49,871 nt of DNA from an uncultured Alphaproteobacteria bacterium (GCA_902599445.1 CACKFK010000012.1:1-49871); one strand, 5' to 3'. Counted from the first letter of the stretch, positions 17,675-27,143 are shown. The notes: generated by a model not told the origin, from the sequence alone. Made by a program: numbers and translations.

Positions 17675-18507
17675 TGTTAATTAGAAATGATCTACTGGAT
17701 GAGCATGTCAAAAATTGGTTAAAGGAAGATGTGGGAAACTTTGATTTAACATCTCAAATTATTGTAGAACCAGCTGTTTCAAGTACATTTAATTTAATTG
17801 CTAGGGAACCAACAATAATCTCTGGTTTGGACGTGGCTCGGGCAATTTTTTATCAGGTTGATCATGAATTGGAATTTAAACCATTATGTAGTGATAAGGA
17901 TCAAGTAAAAACTGGAAGTAAGATTGCTTCAATCAGTGGTAAGGCGTCTGCGATTTTAACTGCTGAAAGAGTTGTGCTGAATATACTCCAGAGAATGTGT
18001 GGAATAGCAACCATCACTGCTAAATATGTGAAGGAGATTTCCCATACTAATGCATGCCTAGTAGACACTAGAAAAACTACCCCTGGTTTGAGGTTATTTG
18101 AAAAATATGCCTTCTACTGTGGGGGTGGGAAGAACCATAGATTTGGCCTGGATTCTGGTGTGATGTTGAAAGACAATCATCTTGCGTTAGTAGACAATAT
18201 TTCTGAAGCGGTAAGGGCTGTTAAGAATCGAGCACCTATACTGACCAAGATTGAGGTGGAGTGTGATAAGATTTCTCAAGTACGGGCAGCCATGACAGCA
18301 GGCGCAGATTTAATTATGTTGGACAACATGAATTTAGCGGAAATGGAAAGGGCCGTTAAGCTTGTAAGTGGCAAGGTGCCTTTGGAATGCTCAGGCGGTG
18401 TCAATCTTAATAATATTAGAAAAAAGGCAGAAACTGGAGTCAACTACATTTCTGTCGGTGCTATTACTCAGTCTGCACGCTGTATCGACATTGGGTTAGA
18501 CGCCTAA
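17674..18507 (+). CDS. nadC: Nicotinate-nucleotide pyrophosphorylase (quinolinate phosphoribosyltransferase)
   Basis: A 277-residue type II phosphoribosyltransferase that converts quinolinate and PRPP to nicotinate mononucleotide in NAD synthesis. Visible motifs are EDVGNFDLTS near residue 18, AERVVLNILQRMCGIAT near 95, the substrate-binding TRKTTPGLR near 131, GGGKNHRFGL near 149, MLKDNH near 164 and the final ECSGGV plus SVGAIT. No nadA or nadB is present beside it, although these three genes are often clustered. Instead its ATG overlaps the stop codon of the TRAP permease, so it is translationally coupled to a transporter. A ModD-like paralogue is an alternative, but motif agreement favours NadC. 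Confidence 0.93.
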   Translation: MLIRNDLLDEHVKNWLKEDVGNFDLTSQIIVEPAVSSTFNLIAREPTIISGLDVARAIFYQVDHELEFKPLCSDKDQVKTGSKIASISGKASAILTAERVVLNILQRMCGIATITAKYVKEISHTNACLVDTRKTTPGLRLFEKYAFYCGGGKNHRFGLDSGVMLKDNHLALVDNISEAVRAVKNRAPILTKIEVECDKISQVRAAMTAGADLIMLDNMNLAEMERAVKLVSGKVPLECSGGVNLNNIRKKAETGVNYISVGAITQSARCIDIGLDA

Positions 18508-18550
18508 ATTTTTTTGATAAACTGGAGCATTTATTGTTTTAACTTCTCGA

Positions 18551-18949
18551 TCAATTAAATTGGTCTCTCATGGAATTGAATATAGACTTCATTCTCGGAT
18601 CTACATCACAATTGGCAGTTATAGTTATTTCCTTCTTTGCTTTGTACGATTCTCCACTATAAATAAAGTTCGGGTATTTAGGCGATATGGCTAACCTAAT
18701 TAAATCTCCCTCATGCAATTTTAAGCGCGCTAAGTCATTTGAAAAATGGGCAAAACGTTTACTTTTTACATGAACTACAATAAATGCCTCAGATATGATC
18801 GTGCATTCGTTTTGGAGGGTTACTTTTGATACGATTAATTCAGGTTTACGAAAACTTTTCTGTATATTTGTCCAATTTGAGAGCAGAATTAAAATCATTA
18901 TGCCAAGAATAGAGAAAATAAAGAGTGACTGTCCAAATTGCTTAATCAT
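18551..18949 (-). CDS. Hypothetical single-pass membrane protein
   Basis: A 132-residue protein with no family I recognise. The N-terminus carries one hydrophobic segment (about residues 8-25), followed by a roughly 105-residue polar region that would face the periplasm if the segment is a signal anchor. The polar region has two cysteines (near 48 and 115), beta-prone stretches and a short hydrophobic pattern suggesting a small folded domain. The composition looks like a real protein, but the ribosome-binding site is weak. It lies between nadC (convergent) and the acyltransferase (divergent). Confidence 0.6.
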   Translation of the reverse strand: MIKQFGQSLFIFSILGIMILILLSNWTNIQKSFRKPELIVSKVTLQNECTIISEAFIVVHVKSKRFAHFSNDLARLKLHEGDLIRLAISPKYPNFIYSGESYKAKKEITITANCDVDPRMKSIFNSMRDQFN

Positions 18950-18970
18950 GGTTCATTTTCTATTGTTCAG

Positions 18971-19012
18971 ATTGTTTTGATATTTAGTAGGCACCCAAAT
19001 AATTGTTTTGAT
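18971..19012. repeat. 11-bp direct repeat between divergent genes
   Basis: ATTGTTTTGAT occurs at 18971-18981 and again at 19002-19012, a spacing of 31 bases (about three helical turns), in the 210-base gap between the hypothetical membrane protein and the acyltransferase gene. It may be a paired regulator site; it could also be chance in AT-rich DNA. Confidence 0.35.
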
Positions 19013-19159
19013 TCACAAAGGGACTATATTTTTCTGTTGGCAGCTTTTGACGAAAACTATGAGATAACAAATTTTAATCCATGCTTTAAATTTTTCGTAC
19101 GATAATGTATTAAAGTTTTAAACATTTTTTATGCAATTTGCCATAAGAAAGGTACAAAA

Positions 19160-20020
19160 GTGAAAAAAGAAGTAGCGCGCGATATTTCGTACTCTAGTTC
19201 TGCAAAGAGTAAAGCAGGTAGAGCTATAATCCGTTCAATTGAAAACATGACTGGTAGGATTAGCTTAATTAAAAAGGCTAAGGATTATGAAAATGAGGTG
19301 GCTGCTGGACGTGATTTTTGGGAAGTTATAATAGAAAAATATGGAATTCAGTTAGATGTCTTAGACGGAAGTTTAGAAAACATACCAAAAGAAGGCCCTG
19401 TAGTTGTCGTAGCTAACCATCCTTATGGAATATTAGACGGTCTCATGCTTGGTTACATTTTGTCAACTACTCGGACAGACTTTAGGATATTAGCACATAG
19501 GGTTTTTAAGAAGGCACAAGACTTGGACAAAGTTATTTTACCTATAAATTTTGATGAAACTAGAGATGGCATAGCTAAAAATATTGAAACAAGAAAAAAA
19601 GCTATTAGGTACTTAGTTGAAGGGGGGTGCGTAGGGATCTTTCCTGGCGGAACCGTTTCAACGGCCGTGAAACCATTTGGTAAGGCAATGGACCCTAGTT
19701 GGAGGAAATTTACAGCACGTTTGATTGCTAAGTCTAAAGCAAAAGTGGTTCCAATTTATTTTAAAGGCAGCAATAGTCGGCTTTTTCAAATAGCCAGTCA
19801 CTTACATTACAATCTTAGAATGGCCCTTCTAATAAAGGAATTTGGTAGAAGAACTAATGACAAAGTTTCAGTTGTGGTTGGTGAACCCTTTTCAGAAAAT
19901 AAAATTGGTCAGTACCATAATAACGCCGAGGAGCTAATGACGTTCCTTAGAACTGAGACCTACAAATTATCTCCAGACAAGAGAAAGGGTTTTGATGAAG
20001 GTTTTGATTTTGATACCTGA
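19160..20020 (+). CDS. Lysophospholipid acyltransferase family protein (PlsC-like)
   Basis: A 286-residue glycerolipid acyltransferase. The acyl-transfer motif reads ANHPYGILDG with His87 and Asp93, so five residues separate His and Asp instead of the four in classical PlsC; the hemolysin-like branch of the superfamily shares this HPxGxLDG form. The second motif FPGGTVST lies near residue 164, and VVPIYFKGSNS near 198 resembles motif IV. It should transfer an acyl group to a lysolipid or amino-acid lipid at the inner membrane. The GTG start at 19160 is supported by AAAGG seven bases upstream. Whether it makes phosphatidic acid, ornithine lipid or another lipid cannot be told here. Confidence 0.85.
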   Translation: MKKEVARDISYSSSAKSKAGRAIIRSIENMTGRISLIKKAKDYENEVAAGRDFWEVIIEKYGIQLDVLDGSLENIPKEGPVVVVANHPYGILDGLMLGYILSTTRTDFRILAHRVFKKAQDLDKVILPINFDETRDGIAKNIETRKKAIRYLVEGGCVGIFPGGTVSTAVKPFGKAMDPSWRKFTARLIAKSKAKVVPIYFKGSNSRLFQIASHLHYNLRMALLIKEFGRRTNDKVSVVVGEPFSENKIGQYHNNAEELMTFLRTETYKLSPDKRKGFDEGFDFDT

Positions 20021-20064
20021 TGTGAATCATGGCTTAGTAAGCGTCGTTGTAAAGGAATTTAGAA

Positions 20065-21087
20065 GTGATTAAGACAGCAATACTTGGTGCAAGTGGTTAT
20101 ACAGGGGCAGAGTTAGTCAGACTTCTATCCGAGCACCCAAATTTTGAGGTAAGTGTGGTTTCTGGCGATTCCAAGGCAGGTTTAAATTATGGTGAGGTCT
20201 ATCCTTCGCTAAATCATCTCGATATACCTGATTTGTGCGCCATCAGCGATGTAAGTCTCAGCAACTTAGACGTAGTATTTTGTGCCTTACCTCATACAAA
20301 AAGTGCAAAAATAATCAAAGATTTACCCAAACACATTAAAGTGATAGATCTCTCAGCTGATTTTCGTTTAAGAGATGTTAAACAATATGAAAAATGGTAT
20401 GACTGCATACATCCAGCCCCAGAACTTCTAACTCAGGTAAGTTATGGTTTAACGGAATTTTATCGAAGTGAAATTGTGAATTCCAGGATCATTGCATGTA
20501 CAGGGTGTAATGCTGCCACGGGGATGTATCCTCTGTTACCTCTAATGAAGGGAGGGGTAATTGATCGGAAAGAAATAATTATCAACTTAGCTACAGGGGT
20601 TTCTGGCGCCGGGAGAAAGGCCAAGGAAGAAATTATCCATAGTGAAGTTTCGGAGGGATATGCGGCATACAACGTGTCTACGCATCGGCATCTTGCAGAA
20701 TTCGATCAAGAATTTAGTAGGGAAGCTGGTGAGCAGGTTAGGGTAGCTTTTACTCCCCATATGCTGCCACAAAATAGAGGTATCCTTGCTACTATATATG
20801 TTAAAGGCAAATTAATGGACATCCAGGCTGCGCTCGAACATAGGTATAAGAATGAAGTCTTTATCCGTGTCATGGCTCCAAATACATTAATTTCTACCAA
20901 GCATGTCCGCGGATCGAATTTTTGTCATCTTGCCGTATGTGAATCTAGTAAAAAGGATGTTGTAATAGTTTTTTCTTCATTGGATAATCTTATTAAAGGT
21001 TCTTCGGGTCAAGCAATACAAAATGCTAATTTGGCCTTTGGCCTAGAAGAGAGTGCTGGACTCATGTCAGCTCCCATTTTTCCTTAA
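20065..21087 (+). CDS. argC: N-acetyl-gamma-glutamyl-phosphate reductase
   Basis: A 340-residue ArgC, the long form. The NADP-binding loop GASGYTGAELVRLL lies at residues 8-21, the active-site cysteine in ACTGCNAATGMYP near 148, and AYNVSTHRHLAEF and FTPHMLPQNRGIL are further family segments. It catalyses the third step of arginine synthesis in the cytoplasm. The GTG start is supported by AAAGGA eight bases upstream. In many alphaproteobacteria argC directly follows rpsI; here about 5.7 kb of other genes lie between. Confidence 0.97.
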   Translation: MIKTAILGASGYTGAELVRLLSEHPNFEVSVVSGDSKAGLNYGEVYPSLNHLDIPDLCAISDVSLSNLDVVFCALPHTKSAKIIKDLPKHIKVIDLSADFRLRDVKQYEKWYDCIHPAPELLTQVSYGLTEFYRSEIVNSRIIACTGCNAATGMYPLLPLMKGGVIDRKEIIINLATGVSGAGRKAKEEIIHSEVSEGYAAYNVSTHRHLAEFDQEFSREAGEQVRVAFTPHMLPQNRGILATIYVKGKLMDIQAALEHRYKNEVFIRVMAPNTLISTKHVRGSNFCHLAVCESSKKDVVIVFSSLDNLIKGSSGQAIQNANLAFGLEESAGLMSAPIFP

Positions 21088-21099
21088 TGTATAGTCGTA

Positions 21100-21540
21100 A
21101 TGATCTCACGCAAAAAACAAAGGATAAGATTACTAGTTTTTGGGCTATTGTTGTTAGGTCTAGTGTCTGCAATCGTTGGTTTCGCTTTAAGAGATGGTAT
21201 AGAGTATTATAAATCACCAAGTCAGATAGTTAATTTAAATATTTCAAGTGATGTTAAGTTTAGATTAGGTGGTTTGGTTAAAGTCGGGAGTATAGATAGT
21301 TCAAATGGCAAAGAAATAAGGTTCATTATTACTGATAATGCTGATACAGTCCCCGTAATATTTTCTGGAATCCTGCCGGATTTGTTTGCTGAAAACCAAG
21401 GAATCATAGCCTTAGGAACTTATTCAGACGGGATCTTTTTTGCCGAAGAATTGCTTGCAAAGCATGACGAAAATTACATGCCCAAAGAAGTAATAGATAT
21501 GCTTAAAACTGAAGGAGTTTATGTTGATCCAGCTAAGTAA
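21100..21540 (+). CDS. ccmE: Cytochrome c maturation heme chaperone CcmE
   Basis: A 146-residue membrane-anchored periplasmic protein. An N-terminal membrane segment (about residues 10-29) is followed by a beta-barrel domain. The heme-binding motif is AKHDENY, with the covalently modified histidine at 122 and the conserved tyrosine at 126. It takes heme from CcmC/D and hands it to CcmF. It starts 12 bases after argC and precedes ccmF and ccmH; ccmA-D are not in the window. Confidence 0.96.
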   Translation: MISRKKQRIRLLVFGLLLLGLVSAIVGFALRDGIEYYKSPSQIVNLNISSDVKFRLGGLVKVGSIDSSNGKEIRFIITDNADTVPVIFSGILPDLFAENQGIIALGTYSDGIFFAEELLAKHDENYMPKEVIDMLKTEGVYVDPAK

Positions 21541-21561
21541 TTCTTTAACTCAGTAAAGCAA

Positions 21562-23526
21562 ATGATTATAGAAATAGGACATTTTTCATTAATTTTAGCC
21601 CTTATGGTGGCAGTTTTAACAATATTTCTAGCTATGGTTAGCTCAGCATATCGTTGGAGTAATTGGGCAAAATTGACATGTAGCCTAGTTCTGGTAACTT
21701 TTTTTCTGATCAGCATATCTTTTTTTGCATTAATTTACGGATTTGTAGTTTCAGATTTTTCTTTAGTTGTTGTTTTTAATAATTCTCATTCGTCAAAACC
21801 TTTATTCTACAAATTAGTAGGAACTTGGGGTAACCACGAAGGATCGATGTTACTATGGGTCTTGTTAATATCTTTTTTTGCTGCCCTAGTAGTTTGGTTC
21901 GGTACAAATTTAGATCAACGATTTAAAATTGTGGTACTGGGAGTGCAAACTAGCATCTTAGTTTTATTTTTGAGCTTTTTAATTTTTACCTCCAACCCAT
22001 TTGCTCGGACCTTGACCGCACAATTTGAGGGAAAAGGGTTAAACCCCATTTTGCAAGACCCGGGACTAGCTTTCCACCCCCCATTTTTGTACTTAGGTTA
22101 TGTCGGTTTATCTGTTGCATTTAGTTTTTCGATAGCGGCCTTGTTGCTAGGGAAAATTGACTCTGTATGGGCTCGTTGGGTTAGGCCATGGACATTACTT
22201 GCTTGGATATTTCTAACTATAGGGATCGCATTAGGAAGTTGGTGGGCCTACTACGAACTAGGATGGGGTGGGTGGTGGTTTTGGGATCCAGTAGAAAATG
22301 CATCCTTCATGCCTTGGTTAACTAGTGTTGCACTTCTACACTCTGCTATTGTAGCTGAAAAGAGGGACAGCCTTAAGAATTGGACTGTTTTACTGGCCAT
22401 TATTGCTTTTTCGTTTTCTTTGATTGGAACATTTATTGTAAGATCTGGTGTCTTAACTTCAGTTCATGCGTTTGCTAATGACCCAACTCGTGGGTTATGG
22501 TTGTTAGTTATAATAATTTTTATAGTTGGAGGAGCCCTTGCTCTTTACTCAATTAGGTCATCATCTCTTTCAAGTAACTCAACATTTTCTCTAATTAGCC
22601 GAGAAAGTTCCTTGCTCTCAAATAATTTACTGCTCATGGTTTCAACCCTAGTAGTATTCGTGGGAACTATCTGGCCACTAATTATTGAAGCAACCTTGGG
22701 AGAAAAGGTCTCTGTAGGTGCACCTTTTTTTAATAACGCATTTACACCATTCATGATACTATTGGCAATGCTTTTGCCTCTTGGAGCTATTTTACCCTGG
22801 CGAAAGGCCTCTCAAATACATTCATTAAGTGTATTGTCCCCTATACTATTTTTGTCTCTTTTGTTAGGGTTCATTGTTTGGGAAATGCAGAATGGCAAAA
22901 GTTTAGTGGGACCTATCGGCATTTTTCTATCGCTTTGGGTGGTGCTTGGCGCCTGGACCGAGATTTTCTCTCGATTGAAACCCTTATCCAATCCCATTAG
23001 CATAACATTTCATCGGATTAAGAATATTCGAGGATCGGACTGGGGGAAGGTCATAGCACACAGTGGTTTTGGTTTGATAATTTTTGGAATTGCAAGCATT
23101 ACCGCTTGGGAAAAGGAAGATATTAGGGTGGCAAAGCTAGGAATGCCTTATAACGTGGGAGCGTATACGCTAACGTTAGATGATGTGTCATTCAAACATG
23201 GTCCTAATTATGTTTCAACCTATGCTACAGTAATTGTAGAAAACTTAACAGGGGATTACCTTACAACAATGAATCCAGAGAAGCGATTTTTCCCGACCAG
23301 CACAACCACGACAACAGAGGCTGCCATCGATAATGGGTTGACACGTGATTTATATCTTGTTTTAGGAACAATGCAGACTAAAAATTCTTGGGTGATAAGA
23401 ACATACATAAAACCATATGTTAACTGGATATGGCTTGGCGCTGGCGTTTTAGCTATTGGAGGATTAATTAGTTTGCTTGATAAGCGATTGAGGCTTGGCG
23501 TTGGATCTAATAAAAAGGTGGTATGA
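21562..23526 (+). CDS. ccmF: Heme lyase CcmF
   Basis: A 654-residue membrane protein with about 15 hydrophobic segments. The tryptophan-rich heme-handling motif GWGGWWFWDPVENASFMPWL lies near residue 234, and conserved histidines occur in GTWGNHEGSMLLW near 90 and in LDPGLAFHPP-like FHPPFLYLGYVGLS near 172. It joins heme from CcmE to CXXCH motifs of apocytochrome c at the periplasmic face. A large periplasmic loop lies near residues 520-620. Its stop overlaps the ccmH start (ATGA), so the two are coupled. Confidence 0.97.
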   Translation: MIIEIGHFSLILALMVAVLTIFLAMVSSAYRWSNWAKLTCSLVLVTFFLISISFFALIYGFVVSDFSLVVVFNNSHSSKPLFYKLVGTWGNHEGSMLLWVLLISFFAALVVWFGTNLDQRFKIVVLGVQTSILVLFLSFLIFTSNPFARTLTAQFEGKGLNPILQDPGLAFHPPFLYLGYVGLSVAFSFSIAALLLGKIDSVWARWVRPWTLLAWIFLTIGIALGSWWAYYELGWGGWWFWDPVENASFMPWLTSVALLHSAIVAEKRDSLKNWTVLLAIIAFSFSLIGTFIVRSGVLTSVHAFANDPTRGLWLLVIIIFIVGGALALYSIRSSSLSSNSTFSLISRESSLLSNNLLLMVSTLVVFVGTIWPLIIEATLGEKVSVGAPFFNNAFTPFMILLAMLLPLGAILPWRKASQIHSLSVLSPILFLSLLLGFIVWEMQNGKSLVGPIGIFLSLWVVLGAWTEIFSRLKPLSNPISITFHRIKNIRGSDWGKVIAHSGFGLIIFGIASITAWEKEDIRVAKLGMPYNVGAYTLTLDDVSFKHGPNYVSTYATVIVENLTGDYLTTMNPEKRFFPTSTTTTTEAAIDNGLTRDLYLVLGTMQTKNSWVIRTYIKPYVNWIWLGAGVLAIGGLISLLDKRLRLGVGSNKKVV

Positions 23527-24002
23527 GGATAATTATGAAGGAGAAATGCTTATTCCTTGTACTACTCTGTATTTATGTTCCTACCCTTTCATTGAGTGTG
23601 CAACCGGATGAGATTTTAGCAGATGTAGAACTCGAGAATAGGGCTAGGATGATTTCAAAGGAATTAAGATGTTTGGTGTGTCAGAATGAAAATATTGATA
23701 GTTCGAATGCTGAGCTGGCTAGAGACCTGAGATTATTGGTGCGTGAAAGGTTGCTTTTGGGAGGTAGTAATGAAGATGTTATTTCTCACGTGGTAAAGAG
23801 ATACGGTGAATTTGTACTACTTAAACCAAAGTTTGCTGGTGAATCCTTAATATTGTGGTTGATTGGCCCGATAGTTCTAATTTGTTCAATTTTTTGTCTT
23901 CTACTATTTCACTGGAAAAACAAAGGAGCAAGGTTACCGGAAGATTTACGGCTAAATAGTGAAGAAGAACAAGAGTTAGCAAACTATTTTAAAAAAAAGT
24001 GA
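23523..24002 (+). CDS. ccmH: Cytochrome c maturation thiol reductant CcmH/CcmL
   Basis: A 159-residue protein with a signal sequence, a periplasmic domain carrying LRCLVCQNENI (Cys50 and Cys53), and one C-terminal membrane segment near residues 105-127. The LRCxxC pair reduces the apocytochrome CXXCH disulfide before heme ligation. The ATG at 23523 overlaps the ccmF stop; a second ATG at 23535 is an equally possible start. The TPR-containing CcmI/CycH partner is not found in this window. Confidence 0.95.
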   Translation: MRIIMKEKCLFLVLLCIYVPTLSLSVQPDEILADVELENRARMISKELRCLVCQNENIDSSNAELARDLRLLVRERLLLGGSNEDVISHVVKRYGEFVLLKPKFAGESLILWLIGPIVLICSIFCLLLFHWKNKGARLPEDLRLNSEEEQELANYFKKK

Positions 24003-24086
24003 CACAAATAGAAAAACAATTATAGTTTAACTCGAAAGGTAATTATTGGGGCGTCCCTGCCAACAGTTCCCTTAGTGTGAATTACG

Positions 24087-27026
24087 ATGACTTTGAATTT
24101 GAGTTTACCTAATGTGTGTTTGGCAAATATAAGTGGTAAACCCAGGCTTTTTGTCCAAGCTCAATTTGAGCAGGTGCCTTCTGATAAAAAATTATCAAGA
24201 GAGTTTTGGGAGTTTGTTTCTCAAGTGGGGAAATATTCGCCTTATCTCAAAAAGATAACTTCAAAAGAAAAAGACTGGCTTAAAGCAGTCATAGACCTGC
24301 CGATAGGGGCTATATTAGATGCTCTTCTTAGAGATATTAGGTTGTCCAACTCGAAGTTGTTAGTTGAAAACTGTAGAAAGGCCAAGAGAAGAAGCTTCTT
24401 GATTACGGCACTCTTTGATCTAGCGGGATGCTTATCCCTTGAAAATGTTTCATATATTTTGACAGTTGTAGCAGATGAGATATTAAGTGCATTAACAAAA
24501 GAAGTCATGGATCCTAGGTTAATAGGTAAATTTGATTCTAAACCAATAAGCTACAATCCTAATATTAGTGCAAATGCTGACATGCCAAAAAATATTAAAA
24601 GTGTGTGTGGTAAATTCTTCGTACTTGCAATGGGGAAAATGGGAGCAAATGAACTTAATTATTCTTCGGATATTGATATAATTTTTTTCCTTAGTGAGAG
24701 TAATTTTCATGTTGGTGAGAAGATAAATGAACGACGAGAGTACAGTATTAAAGCTAGAAAGTTGATAAAAATACTATCGAATTTGACTGCTGACGATTTT
24801 ATCTACCGGACCGATCTACGCTTGCGGCCTGATCCTGCATCTACCCCCATAGTTGTCTGCACAGAGTTTGCTACAACCTATTATCAAAATCTTGGTCGAA
24901 CTTGGGAGAGAATGGCTTTCATTAAGGCTAGACCTGTGGCTGGAGATATATCTGAAGCGAAGAAATTCTTGGAGACTTTAGAAAGCTTTATATGGCGAAA
25001 GCATTTTGATTATGCCTCGATAGAAGATGTAAAAAACCTTAGAGAGAAAATGAAATTAGACTCAACTTCAATTAACCTTGATGCCTTGGGTGGGTATAAT
25101 ATTAAAATGGGCTTAGGTGGAATAAGAGATATAGAGCTCTTCACGCAAACCTATCAATTAATCGTAGGTGGTCGGCAAATAGAATTGAGACAACGAAGTA
25201 CTGTTATGACCCTCAATATTCTTGCAAAAATGAAGTGGTTAAGAAGACAACAATCCGAAGGGTTAATTGATGCATATATATTCTTTCGCAATGTTGAAAA
25301 TAGATTGCAAATGATAAACAATACACAGACCCAAATTTTACCTACTGAGAATTCTGGGAGTTTTACGGAGTTGTCGATCCTATCGGGCTTCGATGAACCA
25401 ATCCTTTTCAAGAAAAAACTCAAAGATTATTTGCTTTATGTTAAGGATTTAACCGAAGATTTCTTTACCAATCTAAAATTTAGAGCAGTTGGTAAGAGCA
25501 AAGAAGAATTAGCTACCCCAAATGCACCGAAAGCTAGGAGCAGAGATAAAGACTTAATAATAGCTAATCCAGAATTCTCACAAAGGTTTGATCATTTGCG
25601 TGAATTGCCTATTTTTCGAACGGCAAGCGCTCTCAAATCTTTTGATACGTTAATACCGACTCTAAATGAGATAGTTAGTCAGTCTAGTAGTCCATCGGAT
25701 TCTTTTTTACAGTTTTCTAATTTTTTGAAAGAGCTGTCCTCTGGGTTCCAGCTATTCCCACTATTAGAAAATAATCCTGGCATTATTAATACACTAATAA
25801 AAATTTGTCAGAGTTCTGATTCAATTGCAAAAATTTTGGCAAAGGATATAGCATTATTTGACCTCCTTATCTCAGAGGATTTTTTGAAATTTATCTATTC
25901 TAAAGATGTCGCTAGATCAAATATCAAAAGGAGAATTAAACGCGGATCAGACTATGAATTCATTCTTAATGAGTTGCGAAAATTTGCGAAGGAGAGAAAG
26001 TTTCAGATTTGTGTACACTTGATATTGGAGAAAATAAATCCACAACAGGCAGCGAAGTTTTTCTCAGATACTGCAGAGATTTGCATTAGGCTTTTATGTC
26101 CACTTATTAAACAGAATTTGTCAACACGCTATGGCTCTACTATAAAACATCTCCCATGTATTTTGGGTATGGGAAAATTAGGTTCCAAAGAAATGAATTT
26201 TTATTCAGATTTAGACCTCATCTTAATTTATGACTCGCAGGCAAGATATAATTCAAGAAATAAAAATTATGGGTCTTTACCAGCCTATTTCGCAAAGTTT
26301 ACTCAGTCTTTAGTGTCTGCCTTTACTTCGCTTACTGAGGAAGGGAGGTTGTATCAAGTAGACATGAGGCTACGTCCTTCGGGGAAGCAAGGTCCCGTGG
26401 CTACATCCTTATCAGCCTTTGATTCATATCAAAAAGAGAAAGCTTGGGTCTGGGAACATATGGCGTTATCTAGGGCGCGCATTATTGCTGGGGATATTTC
26501 GATCAAGAGAGAGGTTTTAGGAGTATTTGATAAAGTCTTTGGGCAGGGGGGGCATTCTAAGCAGACTATTAAGACACAAACTTTCAAGATGAGACATTCC
26601 TTGAGAACGAACTTTCCAAGTGTATTCACCCCACCAGAGATTAAATTTGGTCGCGGTGGCATGCAAGAGTTAGAGCTATTGGTCCAAATGGGATTCTTAT
26701 TAACTGATTTGAGCTATGAATCTAACCAGCAATCTCCTCAACATTTAATAAAACGATTAAGTGATAAGGACTTCTTTACAAAAGATGAAACTTGTAATTT
26801 GTTGTTGATTTATAATTTGTATTTTAACTTTCAACAAACATACGGCATTTTCACCGTGAAAAAATCAGAACAGGAAAAGCTGTCTGATATCGGTTACCGT
26901 CAGTTGCTTGCCAGTATCTCAGACCGAAATATATGCCGTGATATATCGTGTGTAGAGGATTTAAATGAGGTATTAATCGAGAAAGCCAATTTTGTTGGAG
27001 ATTTATTTGATAGAAAACTAAATTGA
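24087..27026 (+). CDS. glnE: Bifunctional glutamine synthetase adenylyltransferase/deadenylase
   Basis: A 979-residue protein of normal length with two nucleotidyltransferase domains. The N-terminal one (deadenylylase) has GKMGANELNYSSDIDIIFF near residue 183; the C-terminal one (adenylylase) has GMGKLGSKEMNFYSDLDLIL near 693. The metal-binding aspartates of both DxD motifs are intact, as are the RTDLRLRP and QVDMRLRPSG segments. It adds and removes AMP on a tyrosine of glutamine synthetase in response to PII, adjusting nitrogen assimilation. It lies 84 bases after ccmH and is probably a separate unit. Confidence 0.96.
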   Translation: MTLNLSLPNVCLANISGKPRLFVQAQFEQVPSDKKLSREFWEFVSQVGKYSPYLKKITSKEKDWLKAVIDLPIGAILDALLRDIRLSNSKLLVENCRKAKRRSFLITALFDLAGCLSLENVSYILTVVADEILSALTKEVMDPRLIGKFDSKPISYNPNISANADMPKNIKSVCGKFFVLAMGKMGANELNYSSDIDIIFFLSESNFHVGEKINERREYSIKARKLIKILSNLTADDFIYRTDLRLRPDPASTPIVVCTEFATTYYQNLGRTWERMAFIKARPVAGDISEAKKFLETLESFIWRKHFDYASIEDVKNLREKMKLDSTSINLDALGGYNIKMGLGGIRDIELFTQTYQLIVGGRQIELRQRSTVMTLNILAKMKWLRRQQSEGLIDAYIFFRNVENRLQMINNTQTQILPTENSGSFTELSILSGFDEPILFKKKLKDYLLYVKDLTEDFFTNLKFRAVGKSKEELATPNAPKARSRDKDLIIANPEFSQRFDHLRELPIFRTASALKSFDTLIPTLNEIVSQSSSPSDSFLQFSNFLKELSSGFQLFPLLENNPGIINTLIKICQSSDSIAKILAKDIALFDLLISEDFLKFIYSKDVARSNIKRRIKRGSDYEFILNELRKFAKERKFQICVHLILEKINPQQAAKFFSDTAEICIRLLCPLIKQNLSTRYGSTIKHLPCILGMGKLGSKEMNFYSDLDLILIYDSQARYNSRNKNYGSLPAYFAKFTQSLVSAFTSLTEEGRLYQVDMRLRPSGKQGPVATSLSAFDSYQKEKAWVWEHMALSRARIIAGDISIKREVLGVFDKVFGQGGHSKQTIKTQTFKMRHSLRTNFPSVFTPPEIKFGRGGMQELELLVQMGFLLTDLSYESNQQSPQHLIKRLSDKDFFTKDETCNLLLIYNLYFNFQQTYGIFTVKKSEQEKLSDIGYRQLLASISDRNICRDISCVEDLNEVLIEKANFVGDLFDRKLN

Positions 27027-27143
27027 AATACAGTCACTTAAGAAAAAAAACATGATTTACCATCATTATATTTTTTAGTCAACCGTCCCCTATTTTAGGA
27101 GCTTGATTTTTAATTGAAGATATCGGGAAAATTGTGAGGGATT

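Noticed and set aside
18795-18980. 61-codon plus-strand frame antisense to the hypothetical membrane protein
   Set aside because: Composition is irregular, there is no ribosome-binding site, and the minus-strand frame is longer and more protein-like.
18951-18980. LexA-like GTTC pair near 18951
   Set aside because: The half sites are separated by ten bases, not seven.
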